A stretch of DNA of 10,707 nt. Source: JALHMQ01 sp037441125 (GTDB lineage: Bacteria > Pseudomonadota > Gammaproteobacteria > Burkholderiales > Burkholderiaceae_F). The notes beneath the pieces were generated by a model, which had not been told where the DNA came from, searched no databases, and saw only the letters and a program-made list of their open reading frames with translations. The stretch covers positions 1 to 10,707 of the forward strand of contig JBBIST010000096.1 of assembly GCA_037441125.1 (NCBI GenBank), read 5' to 3'. Below, piece after piece: positions 1 through 6,224 of the stretch; positions within the stretch are counted from its first letter, which is position 1, and the number at the start of each line of letters is the position of its first letter. A program made the position numbers and the translations under genes.

Positions 1-258
1 CTGGTGATCCTGCCGCAGGCGCTGCGCGTGATCATCCCGCCGATGACCAACCAGTACCTGAACCTGACCAAGAACTCGTCGCTCGCGGTGGCGATCGGCT
101 ACCCGGACGTGGTCTCGATCGGCAACACGGCGATCAACCAGACCGGGCGCGCGGTCGAATGCATCACGATCATCATGCTCGTGTACCTGAGCACCTCGCT
201 GGCGACCAGCGCCTTCATGGGCTGGTACAACCGGCGCGCGGCGATCAAGGAGCGCTGA
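1..258 (+). CDS. aapQ: General L-amino-acid ABC transporter permease AapQ, C-terminal end (5' partial)
   Basis: Only the last 85 codons are present; the frame is open from base 1 to TGA at 256-258. The product is one of two inner-membrane permeases of a broad-specificity importer for polar L-amino acids (Aap/Bzt type). The visible part begins at the end of the cytoplasmic coupling loop (LPQALRVIIPPMTNQYLNL), which contacts the ATPase. It continues with the family-typical NQTGRAVE segment and the last membrane helix (about residues 52-73 of the fragment), and ends in a basic tail. Identification as AapQ rests on recalled resemblance to AapQ/BztB C-termini and on AapM directly downstream. The next gene starts 1 nt after this stop, and its Shine-Dalgarno AAGGAG (247-252) lies inside this gene, so the two are very probably translationally coupled. 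Confidence 0.88.
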   Translation: MVILPQALRVIIPPMTNQYLNLTKNSSLAVAIGYPDVVSIGNTAINQTGRAVECITIIMLVYLSTSLATSAFMGWYNRRAAIKER

Positions 259-259
259 A

Positions 260-1363
260 GTGAGCGCGACCTTCGAGCCGATCGCGCCGCGCCCGGCGCC
301 GGTGCGCACCGAGGGGCTCGGCCCGTGGCTGCGCGCCAATCTGTTCGGCGACTGGAAATCAGCGCTGACCACGCTCAGCCTGGCGGCGCTGGCGCTGTGG
401 CTGCTGCCGCCGCTGCTCGACTGGGGGCTCTGGCGCGCGGTGTTCGTGACCGACGCCGAGACCTGTCAGGCGGCGCGCGGCAGCGGCGCCTGCTGGGGCG
501 CGATCGTCGAGAAGTACCGGCTGGTGATCTTCGGCCGCTATCCGTTCGGCGAGCAGTGGCGGCCGCTGGTGGCAACCACGCTGATGCTGCTGCTGCTGGT
601 GGCAAGCTGCACGCGGGCGCTGTGGAGCCGCTGGCTGGTGGCGGTGTGGGTGCTGGGGCTGGCTGTGTTCTTCACCCTCATGGGCGGCGGCCGCTTCGGA
701 CTGGAGCCGGTGCCGACCGAGCAGTGGGGCGGGCTGCCGCTGACGATCATGCTCGCCACACTGTCGATCGCCGCCGCCTTTCCGCTGGCGATCCTGGTCG
801 CGCTCGGCCGCCGTTCGCACCTGCCGGCGATCCGCAGCTTCTGCACGCTGTACGTCGAGCTGATCCGCGGCGTGCCGCTGATCTCGGTGCTGTTCATGGC
901 GAGCTTCATGTTCCCGCTGTTCATGCCGCAGGGCCTGACGATCGACGTGCTGCTGCGCGTGCTGGTCGGCATTACGCTCTTTGCCGCCGCCTACATGGCC
1001 GAGGTCGTGCGCGGCGGCCTGCAGGCGATTCCCAACGGCCAGATCGAGGCGGCGCAGTCGATCGGCCTGTCCTACTGGCAGACGCAGCGCAAGATCGTCC
1101 TGCCGCAGGCGCTGGCGATGGTGGTGCCGGGGGTGATGAACAACTTCATCTCGATCTTCAAGGACACCTCGCTGGTGACGATCGTTTCGCTGTACGAACT
1201 GACCGGCGCTACCGGCATCGCCTTCAACTCGGACGCCGACTGGCGGCCGTTCAAGATCGAGGCTTATCTTTTCATCACCGCGATCTACTTTGCGTTCTGC
1301 TTCGCCATGTCGCGCTACAGCCTGTGGATCGAGCGCCAGCTCAACCGCAGCCGCACGCGCTGA
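260..1363 (+). CDS. aapM: General L-amino-acid ABC transporter permease AapM
   Basis: Complete permease of 367 residues with a GTG start, the second membrane subunit of the Aap/Bzt importer. An N-terminal helix (about 38-58) is followed by the long periplasmic segment peculiar to AapM-type permeases, with a Cys pair (C69, C78), and further helices at about 103-118 and 124-140. The binding-protein-dependent transport domain runs from about residue 157 (GGLPLTIMLATLSI) to the C-terminus. Its EAA coupling loop, EAAQSIGLS...LPQAL, is at about 263-285. The extra N-terminal part, longer than the roughly 220 residues of simple HisM/GlnP permeases, matches the AapM/BztC architecture. The GTG at 260 is chosen because AAGGAG lies 7 nt upstream and the spacing fits coupling to aapQ. 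The ATPase gene follows after 94 bp. The family name is secure; substrate range (glutamate, aspartate, other polar amino acids) is inferred from the family. Confidence 0.92.
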   Translation: MSATFEPIAPRPAPVRTEGLGPWLRANLFGDWKSALTTLSLAALALWLLPPLLDWGLWRAVFVTDAETCQAARGSGACWGAIVEKYRLVIFGRYPFGEQWRPLVATTLMLLLLVASCTRALWSRWLVAVWVLGLAVFFTLMGGGRFGLEPVPTEQWGGLPLTIMLATLSIAAAFPLAILVALGRRSHLPAIRSFCTLYVELIRGVPLISVLFMASFMFPLFMPQGLTIDVLLRVLVGITLFAAAYMAEVVRGGLQAIPNGQIEAAQSIGLSYWQTQRKIVLPQALAMVVPGVMNNFISIFKDTSLVTIVSLYELTGATGIAFNSDADWRPFKIEAYLFITAIYFAFCFAMSRYSLWIERQLNRSRTR

Positions 1364-1404
1364 CCGATGTCGGTCGAGGCCATGCGCCCGGTCACGGCTT
1401 GGCG

Positions 1405-1428
1405 GAGCACGAGCGGGCTCTCGTACTC
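1405..1428 (+). promoter_or_regulatory. Stem-loop in the aapM-aapP spacer
   Basis: GAGCACGAG (1405-1413) and CTCGTACTC (1420-1428) form a 9-position stem with a single C.A mismatch around the 6-nt loop CGGGCT. It lies 41 nt after the aapM stop and 29 nt before the aapP start, and is followed by only two T residues, so it is not a convincing intrinsic terminator. By analogy with other transporter operons it may stabilise the upstream message or cause partial attenuation that sets the permease to ATPase ratio. That role is inference; only the base pairing is seen. Confidence 0.4.
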
Positions 1429-1457
1429 TTGAATGCTTTCCTTGCGCGAGCGTAGCG

Positions 1458-2207
1458 ATGTCCGAAGCCGACAGCATCATTGTCTTTGACCAGGTGAACA
1501 AGTGGTACGGCAACGACTTCCACGTCCTGCGCGACATCGACTTGCATGTGGCGCGCGGCGAGCGGATCGTGATCTGCGGTCCCTCCGGCTCGGGCAAGTC
1601 GACGCTGATCCGCTGCATCAACCGCCTCGAAGAGCACCAGCAGGGCCGGCTCGTGGTCGACGGCACGGAACTGAGCGACGACGTGCGCGCGATCGAGCGC
1701 GTGCGCCGTCAGGTCGGCATGGTGTTCCAGCAGTTCAACCTGTTCCCGCACCTGACGGTGCTGGAGAACCTGACGCTGTCGCCGATGTGGGTCGGCAGGC
1801 TGCCCAAGAAGGAGGCCGAGGAACGGGCGATGCAGCAGCTCGCGCGCGTGCGCATCGCCGAGCAGGCGCGCAAGTATCCGCTGCAACTGTCCGGCGGCCA
1901 GCAGCAGCGGGTGGCGATCGCGCGCGCGCTGTGCCTGACGCCCAAGATCATGCTGTTCGACGAGCCGACCTCGGCCCTCGATCCGGAGATGATCAAGGAG
2001 GTGCTCGACGTGATGATCGAGCTGGCCGAGGGCGGCATCACGATGCTGTGCGTGACGCACGAGATGGGCTTCGCCAAGGCGGTCGCCGATCGCGTGATCT
2101 TCATGGACCAGGGCCAGATCGTCGAGCAGAGCCGGCCGCAGGAGTTCTTCGCCCAGCCGAAGAGCGAACGCACGCGCGACTTCCTGTCGAAGATCCTCGG
2201 CCACTGA
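1458..2207 (+). CDS. aapP: General L-amino-acid ABC transporter ATP-binding protein AapP
   Basis: A 249-residue cytoplasmic ATPase that drives amino-acid import through AapQ/AapM. All ABC motifs are present: Walker A GPSGSGKST (41-49), Q-loop VFQQFNLFPH (89-98), signature LSGGQQQ (144-150), Walker B IMLFDEP (164-170), D-loop SALD (172-175) and switch His201 in THEMGFA. Length and motif spelling are those of the polar amino-acid (PAAT) ATPases such as GlnQ, HisP and AapP. The frame is open farther upstream, but ATG 1458 gives MSEADSIIVFDQVNKWYG, the usual start of the family; the upstream extension overlaps aapM and looks non-coding. No clear Shine-Dalgarno precedes this ATG, which is unusual beside its strong neighbour aapM. 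The gene is probably in the aap operon despite the 94-bp gap. Confidence 0.92.
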   Translation: MSEADSIIVFDQVNKWYGNDFHVLRDIDLHVARGERIVICGPSGSGKSTLIRCINRLEEHQQGRLVVDGTELSDDVRAIERVRRQVGMVFQQFNLFPHLTVLENLTLSPMWVGRLPKKEAEERAMQQLARVRIAEQARKYPLQLSGGQQQRVAIARALCLTPKIMLFDEPTSALDPEMIKEVLDVMIELAEGGITMLCVTHEMGFAKAVADRVIFMDQGQIVEQSRPQEFFAQPKSERTRDFLSKILGH

Positions 2208-2290
2208 GCGCCCCGGGCGTACCCTTGCCGCCGGCGGCGAAGCTGGCGCTTGCGGTCGCGGCCTGACAACCGATCGGCGCGCGGCGCGTT

Positions 2291-2344
2291 AGGCGGTTTC
2301 CCCGGATAATCCGCCGCTTTCCTCGCCTGCCCCCGCCCGCCGCA
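2291..2344 (+). promoter_or_regulatory. Possible promoter and leader of the membrane aminopropyltransferase-like gene
   Basis: The 137-bp spacer after aapP holds one AT-rich hexamer, GATAAT (2305-2310), one mismatch from the sigma-70 -10 consensus and 34 bp before the ATG at 2345. No recognisable -35 hexamer lies at the right distance. The hexamer sits in the loop of a GGCGG (2292-2296) / CCGCC (2311-2315) inverted repeat. The pyrimidine-rich stretch just before the ATG has no Shine-Dalgarno, so translation could start on a very short leader. This is a weak assignment. Confidence 0.28.
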
Positions 2345-4420
2345 ATGTCCATCGCCGCCGCCGCCCCGGCCACCTTCGGCCGCACCGCGATCCTGCCCTA
2401 CGCGGGCACGATCTTCCTGTCCGCCTTCCTGCTGTTCCTGGTGCAGCCGATCATTGCCAAGCAGATCCTGCCGTGGTTCGGCGGCTCGGCGGCGGTGTGG
2501 ACCACCGCCCTGGTGTTCTTCCAGAGCATCCTGCTCGCCGGCTACGCCTACGCGGATGCCGGCATGAGGCTCGGCCTGCGGCGGCAGACGATCCTGCACG
2601 CGGTGCTGCTCGTTCTGTCGCTGCTCACGCTGCCGATCCTCGCCAGCGAGGCCTGGAAGCCGCAGGGCGACGAGGAGCCGATCGCGCGCATCCTGCTGCT
2701 GTTGCTGGTGACCATTGGCCTGCCGTACTTCCTGCTGTCGACCACCACGCCGCTGCTGCAGAGCTGGTACTGGAAGCGCTTCCGCAGCGCCGTGCCGTAC
2801 CGGCTGTTCGCTCTGTCGAACTTTGCCTCGCTGCTGGCGCTGCTCGGCTTTCCGGTGCTGTTCGAGCCCTGGCTCGATCTCGAGCAGTTGGGCTGGCTGT
2901 GGACGGTCCTGTATGCGCTGTTCGTGATCATCTGCGCCGCCACCGGCTGGGCCTCGCTGCGCGCCGCGCTCGCCCAGCAGGGCGAGGCGCAGGCGCCGGC
3001 GCTCGACGCGGCGCCGGCTGCCGCGGCGGTCGCCGCGCCCACGGTCGGCCAGCAGATGCTGTGGCTGGCGCTGGCGGCGATGGGCTCGGTGATGCTGCTG
3101 GCGATCACCAACCACGTGACGCAGAACATCGCCAGCGTGCCGTTCATGTGGGTGGTGCCGCTGTCGCTGTACCTGATCACCTTCATCCTGTGCTTCGATC
3201 ACCCGCGCTGGTACGTGCGGCCACTGTTCATGGCGGCGCTGCTGGTGCTGCTGCCGGCGATGGCGTGGAAGATCCCGTCGCTCGATCTGCAGCTTGCGGT
3301 GGCGCTGAACTTCGGCGGCCTGTTCGTCGCCTGCATGTTCTGTCACGGCGAGATGGCGCGCCTGAAACCGCACCCGCGCTACCTGACGCGCTTTTACCTG
3401 ATGATGTCGATCGGCGGCGCGTTCGGCGCGGTGCTGGTCGGGATCGTCGCGCCGCTGTCGCTCGAAGGCTACTTCGAGCTGAACATCGCGCTCGGCGCGC
3501 TGGCGCTGCTGCTGGTGATGCGCGCCAACGGTCTGTGGGCGGCGGCGGCGATCGTCTCGCTCATGCCGACCTACTACTACGCGGTGATCGGCGCCCACGA
3601 GTACATGCGCGACATGCGCGTGATGGAACGCGACTTCTACGGCGTCGTGCGCACCAAGGACCGCACCGTCAATGGCATCACCTACCGCGCGATGTACCAC
3701 GGCGGCATCATCCACGGCGGCCAGCTCCAGGGCGAGCAGTTCCGCAACGTGCCGAGCGACTACTTCGGCCCCGGCTCCGGCTACGGCCGCCTGTTCACGG
3801 CCCTGAACGAGATGCGGCCGCAGCCGCGCAAGGTCGGCATCGTCGGCCTGGGCGCCGGCGTGGTCGCCGCCTATGGGCGCGCCGGCGACGACTTCGTCTT
3901 CTACGAGATCAGCCCGAGGGTGATCGAGATCGAGCAGCGCGAGTTCAGCTTCCTGCGCGACACGCCGGCGCGCGTGCATCCGATCGTCCTCGGCGACGGC
4001 CGCCTGTCGCTCGAGCGCGAGGCGCCGCGCGGCTACCACGTGCTCGGCATCGACGCCTTCTCGGGTGCTTCGATCCCGATGCATCTGATCACGCGCGAGG
4101 CGATGCAGCTCTACGTCAAGCACCTGGCGCCGAACGGCGTGATCGTGTTCCAGGCGACCAACCGCTACATCGACATCGCGCCGGTGATCAAGCGCCACGC
4201 GAACGAACTCGGCATGCACGCGGTCCTGGTGTCCGACTCGCCCGAGTCGGCGATCGGCGCCGACTACTGGCTGTCCGGCACCGACCAGATCCTGGTCACG
4301 CGCGACGCGGCACTGCTCGCCCACCCGCGCATCGCCGAGGCCGCCACCGAGATCAAGGACCGGCCCGAGCTGCGCACCTTCACCGACTCGCACCACAACC
4401 TGTTCCGGATTCTCAAGTAG
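2345..4420 (+). CDS. Fused multi-pass membrane / spermidine-synthase-like protein
   Basis: A 691-residue protein with two parts. Residues about 15-405 form a hydrophobic region with roughly ten membrane helices (for example 17-37, 52-70, 82-100, 115-133, 158-173, 184-200, 238-255, 268-284, 293-309, 317-333, 351-370, 377-403), interrupted by an Ala/Pro-rich loop at 210-233. Residues about 425-691 form a cytoplasmic Rossmann methyltransferase-type domain of the spermidine-synthase superfamily: nucleotide-binding GLGAG at 501-505, acidic Glu521 ending the second strand, GDGR at 550-553 and IDAFSGASIPMHLITREA at 568-585. In true SpeE enzymes the corresponding position carries an active-site Asp, so polyamine synthesis cannot be assumed. 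This architecture is often annotated 'fused MFS/spermidine synthase'; its substrate is unknown. ATG 2345 is the first start in frame after the upstream gene. It converges on a LuxR regulator gene and has no speD nearby. Confidence 0.85.
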   Translation: MSIAAAAPATFGRTAILPYAGTIFLSAFLLFLVQPIIAKQILPWFGGSAAVWTTALVFFQSILLAGYAYADAGMRLGLRRQTILHAVLLVLSLLTLPILASEAWKPQGDEEPIARILLLLLVTIGLPYFLLSTTTPLLQSWYWKRFRSAVPYRLFALSNFASLLALLGFPVLFEPWLDLEQLGWLWTVLYALFVIICAATGWASLRAALAQQGEAQAPALDAAPAAAAVAAPTVGQQMLWLALAAMGSVMLLAITNHVTQNIASVPFMWVVPLSLYLITFILCFDHPRWYVRPLFMAALLVLLPAMAWKIPSLDLQLAVALNFGGLFVACMFCHGEMARLKPHPRYLTRFYLMMSIGGAFGAVLVGIVAPLSLEGYFELNIALGALALLLVMRANGLWAAAAIVSLMPTYYYAVIGAHEYMRDMRVMERDFYGVVRTKDRTVNGITYRAMYHGGIIHGGQLQGEQFRNVPSDYFGPGSGYGRLFTALNEMRPQPRKVGIVGLGAGVVAAYGRAGDDFVFYEISPRVIEIEQREFSFLRDTPARVHPIVLGDGRLSLEREAPRGYHVLGIDAFSGASIPMHLITREAMQLYVKHLAPNGVIVFQATNRYIDIAPVIKRHANELGMHAVLVSDSPESAIGADYWLSGTDQILVTRDAALLAHPRIAEAATEIKDRPELRTFTDSHHNLFRILK

Positions 4421-4438
4421 CGGTCCGAGCAGTCTGAG

Positions 4439-4494
4439 CCGCGCGGCGCCGCGGGAGCGGCACGCGTCGGCGCGACGTACCGGTTGCGCCGCTC
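4439..4494. terminator. GC-rich structured region between convergent genes, possible bidirectional terminator
   Basis: Between stop codons at 4420 (plus) and 4493 (minus) lie several short inverted repeats: CCGCG (4439-4443) with CGCGG (4450-4454), and GAGCGGC (4455-4461) with GCCGCTC (4488-4494) enclosing a smaller CGTCG / CGACG stem. The right arm overlaps the minus-strand stop codon. There is no T-tract on either strand, so this is at best a Rho-dependent or structural end signal. GC-rich DNA produces such repeats readily, so confidence is low. Confidence 0.3.
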
Positions 4495-5650
4495 ACGCTT
4501 TCGCCGTGCCCGGTTCCATCGCCTCCGCGACGCTGCGCCGGCCGTGCGCGTGCGCCAGCCGCACCAGATCGGCCTGGCGGCGCACGCCGGTCTTGCCGAA
4601 CAGGGCTTTCAAGTGCGAACGCACGGTGGCGGTGGACACGCACAGCGCCGTGGCGATCTCGGCCGGCGTGGCGCCGTCGGCCAGCCGCTGCAACACCTGC
4701 GCTTCGGCGGCGGTCAGGTGATGCAGGCGCGTCAGCGCGCCAATGGCGCCCGCTTCGACCGTTCCGGGCGCGCGCTCGATCTGCAACAACACGCCAAAGA
4801 TCGCCCGCCCCGCGACCTGCACCGGCCGCGGCGGCAGCACATGCGCGACGTGGGCCGGCGTGCCGGCCAGCGCCACGGTGGCCGGCCGCCCGGCACAGGC
4901 GGCGGCCAGCGCTTCGCCCAGAGGCTGGCTGGCAGGCACGGCGAAGGTCGTCACGCGGTTGCCGGCGCTGCGCAGTAGCCGGCCGCTGGCTTGCAGCGCG
5001 CGTGCCGCCGCGTTGGCGTACTCGATCTGTCCCCGCGGCGACAGCCAGAAGATGGCCACGCCCTGCGCGTCGAGCGCGGCCTCGCGTGCGACCAGAGACT
5101 CCCGCGCGCGCCGCTGCGACCAATAGACGCCCAGCGCACGGCGCAGGTGCGGCAAGAGTGCCTGCAGTTGTTCGCGATCGCTGCTGCCGAACGCTCCGGC
5201 CTTGGGCGCGCGCAACAACGACAGCACCGTGAGGGGTGCCATCGGCGCGTCGCTGTCGTCGAACAGCGTCGAGGCGACCAAGTGCCTGGTTTCCATGTCG
5301 CGCAGGTACTCGTTGTAGAAAGCCGTGCGCACGAGGTCGCGCTCGGGCACAATGCTCTCGCCCAGGTGCACCGTCAGGCTGCGCAGTTGCCGCCGCGCGA
5401 GTCCGGCGAGCTTCCAGGCGTCGTGCTGGTGCCAGTACTCGCCGTAGCTGCGACCGAGCGCCGGATCCATCCCTGAGGTTGCAAACAGATAACGCTCGTG
5501 CGCGCCTTCGTACGGCGTGAAGAGCGCGCCCACGTGCGCGCCATGCCGGTGTGCCAGCTCGCGCACGACCTGTGGCCAGAGTATCGGCTCGGTCGCGGCC
5601 GCGTAGATCTCCCCGAGCAGTGCGTCGAACGTCGTGGCGGGCTTGCGCAT
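4493..5650 (-). CDS. LuxR-family transcriptional regulator with PAS-like sensor region
   Basis: A 385-residue regulator. The C-terminal LuxR-type helix-turn-helix is clear at about 310-366: HHLTAAEAQVL, then TPAEIATALCVSTATVRSHLKALF, then the GKTGVRRQADLVR end typical of this group. The N-terminal 175 residues resemble the sensor region of uncharacterised proteobacterial LuxR proteins (AATEPILWPQVVRELAHRHGA at the start; Trp/Tyr/His-rich EYWHQHDAWKLAG near 71-83). Residues about 196-290 look like a PAS fold (AIFWLSPRGQIEYANAAARA). It lacks an autoinducer-binding domain of the LuxR/LasR kind and a phospho-receiver domain, so its signal is unknown. ATG 5650 is supported by the purine-rich Shine-Dalgarno GAGAGGGGG ending about 4 nt upstream. 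It lies downstream of a small LuxR-type paralogue on the same strand, with 124 bp between them. Confidence 0.85.
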   Translation of the reverse strand: MRKPATTFDALLGEIYAAATEPILWPQVVRELAHRHGAHVGALFTPYEGAHERYLFATSGMDPALGRSYGEYWHQHDAWKLAGLARRQLRSLTVHLGESIVPERDLVRTAFYNEYLRDMETRHLVASTLFDDSDAPMAPLTVLSLLRAPKAGAFGSSDREQLQALLPHLRRALGVYWSQRRARESLVAREAALDAQGVAIFWLSPRGQIEYANAAARALQASGRLLRSAGNRVTTFAVPASQPLGEALAAACAGRPATVALAGTPAHVAHVLPPRPVQVAGRAIFGVLLQIERAPGTVEAGAIGALTRLHHLTAAEAQVLQRLADGATPAEIATALCVSTATVRSHLKALFGKTGVRRQADLVRLAHAHGRRSVAEAMEPGTAKA

Positions 5651-5774
5651 GGCGCCCCCTCTCGTGCAGTTCGCTGCGCGCGCCTGCGGCGCGGCGCGGT
5701 AGAAACGCTAGCCCGGCGTGCTGCCGGCGTCGTCCTCCATCTGGGGGATGCTGCGCGCAGTAGAGCCGGTTGCG
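5651..5774 (-). promoter_or_regulatory. Leader region of the full-length LuxR regulator
   Basis: This 124-bp spacer lies between the stop of the small HTH gene and the ATG of the 385-residue regulator. It holds the regulator's Shine-Dalgarno at its low-coordinate end and a small 5-bp stem (CCGGC 5714-5718, GCCGG 5724-5728). I see no convincing -35/-10 pair and no remnant of a sensor domain in any frame. The regulator could be read from its own promoter here or from a transcript starting upstream of the small gene. Confidence 0.25.
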
Positions 5775-6047
5775 TCAGGGCGCCTGCAACGCGCGCCGCA
5801 CCAGATCGGCTTGGCCGCGCGTGCCTGACTTGGCAAAAAGCCGCTTCAGTTGGGTGCGGACGGTCGAGATGGCGACACCACGCGTCGCGGCGATTTCCGC
5901 CGGCGTGCTGCCGCGCAGCAGCATGGCAAGCACTTCGCACTCCGCCGCGGTCAACGCGTAGGTCGCAGCAAAGCTCACCGGCTCGCGCAAGGCGGCCCCA
6001 TCCCCGCTTCTGCGACCGCGCGGTTGAGGTGCACGTGTACGCGTCAT
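5775..6047 (-). CDS. Small LuxR-type HTH protein, probable truncated paralogue
   Basis: A 90-residue reading frame that is almost only a LuxR-type DNA-binding domain: LTAAECEVL at 32-40, TPAEIAATRGVAISTVRTQL at 48-67, FAKSGTRGQADLVR at 71-84. By hand alignment about 32 of 53 residues match the C-terminal domain of the 385-residue neighbour, and 20 of 21 bases match between 4558-4578 and 5795-5815. The sensor part is missing: the frame is closed by a stop at 6114-6116, and the stretch upstream of the ATG shows no family similarity. The first dozen codons (ACG CGT ACA CGT GCA CCT CAA) depart from the usual G/C-ending codon use, and no Shine-Dalgarno precedes ATG 6047. It may be a decaying remnant after deletion of the 5' part, or a functional HTH-only regulator that competes for the paralogue's operator. 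The domain call is firm; functionality is open. Confidence 0.6.
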   Translation of the reverse strand: MTRTRAPQPRGRRSGDGAALREPVSFAATYALTAAECEVLAMLLRGSTPAEIAATRGVAISTVRTQLKRLFAKSGTRGQADLVRRALQAP

Positions 6048-6109
6048 TGGCGATCGACCGGTGGTTCGGAAGACGCACCGAACGATACGTCGACGAGCAA
6101 CGCGGATCC

Positions 6110-6125
6110 TCCTTCAAGTGAAGGA
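6110..6125. promoter_or_regulatory. 16-bp palindrome, candidate operator
   Basis: TCCTTCA (6110-6116) and TGAAGGA (6119-6125) are exact inverse complements separated by AG. The site lies 62 bp upstream of the minus-strand small HTH gene and 99 bp upstream of the plus-strand lipoprotein gene, the expected place for an operator in a divergent promoter region. LuxR-type HTH dimers bind dyads of about 16-20 bp, so either adjacent regulator is a candidate binder. It is less GC-rich than its surroundings. Regulator assignment is inference, and I see no second copy in the window. Confidence 0.45.
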
Positions 6126-6163
6126 TGCGCGTCAGCGTCTGTCGGCGCAGATTGGATCGGCGC

Positions 6164-6187
6164 GGGCGGCCGTTGCGCACGCCGCCC
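6164..6187 (+). promoter_or_regulatory. GC-rich stem-loop upstream of the lipoprotein gene
   Basis: GGGCGGC (6164-6170) pairs perfectly with GCCGCCC (6181-6187) around a 10-nt loop. It ends 25 nt before the Shine-Dalgarno of the lipoprotein gene, so it would lie in the 5' untranslated region if transcription starts upstream of it. It lacks a T-tract. A role in message stability or attenuation is possible but unproven. Confidence 0.35.
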
Positions 6188-6224
6188 ACCGACCGCGTGA
6201 TCATCATCTGCAGAGGAGAAACCG

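Noticed and set aside
325..1455. Long alternative plus-strand frame (376 codons) overlapping aapM.
   Set aside because: An Ala/Arg/Gly-rich out-of-frame shadow of aapM with no membrane helices or motifs.
1709..4396. An 895-codon minus-strand open frame opposite aapP and the aminopropyltransferase-like gene.
   Set aside because: Its protein is Arg/His/Gln-rich low complexity with no domain, and both plus-strand genes under it have clear family motifs. Long antisense frames are expected in DNA with strong GC3 bias.
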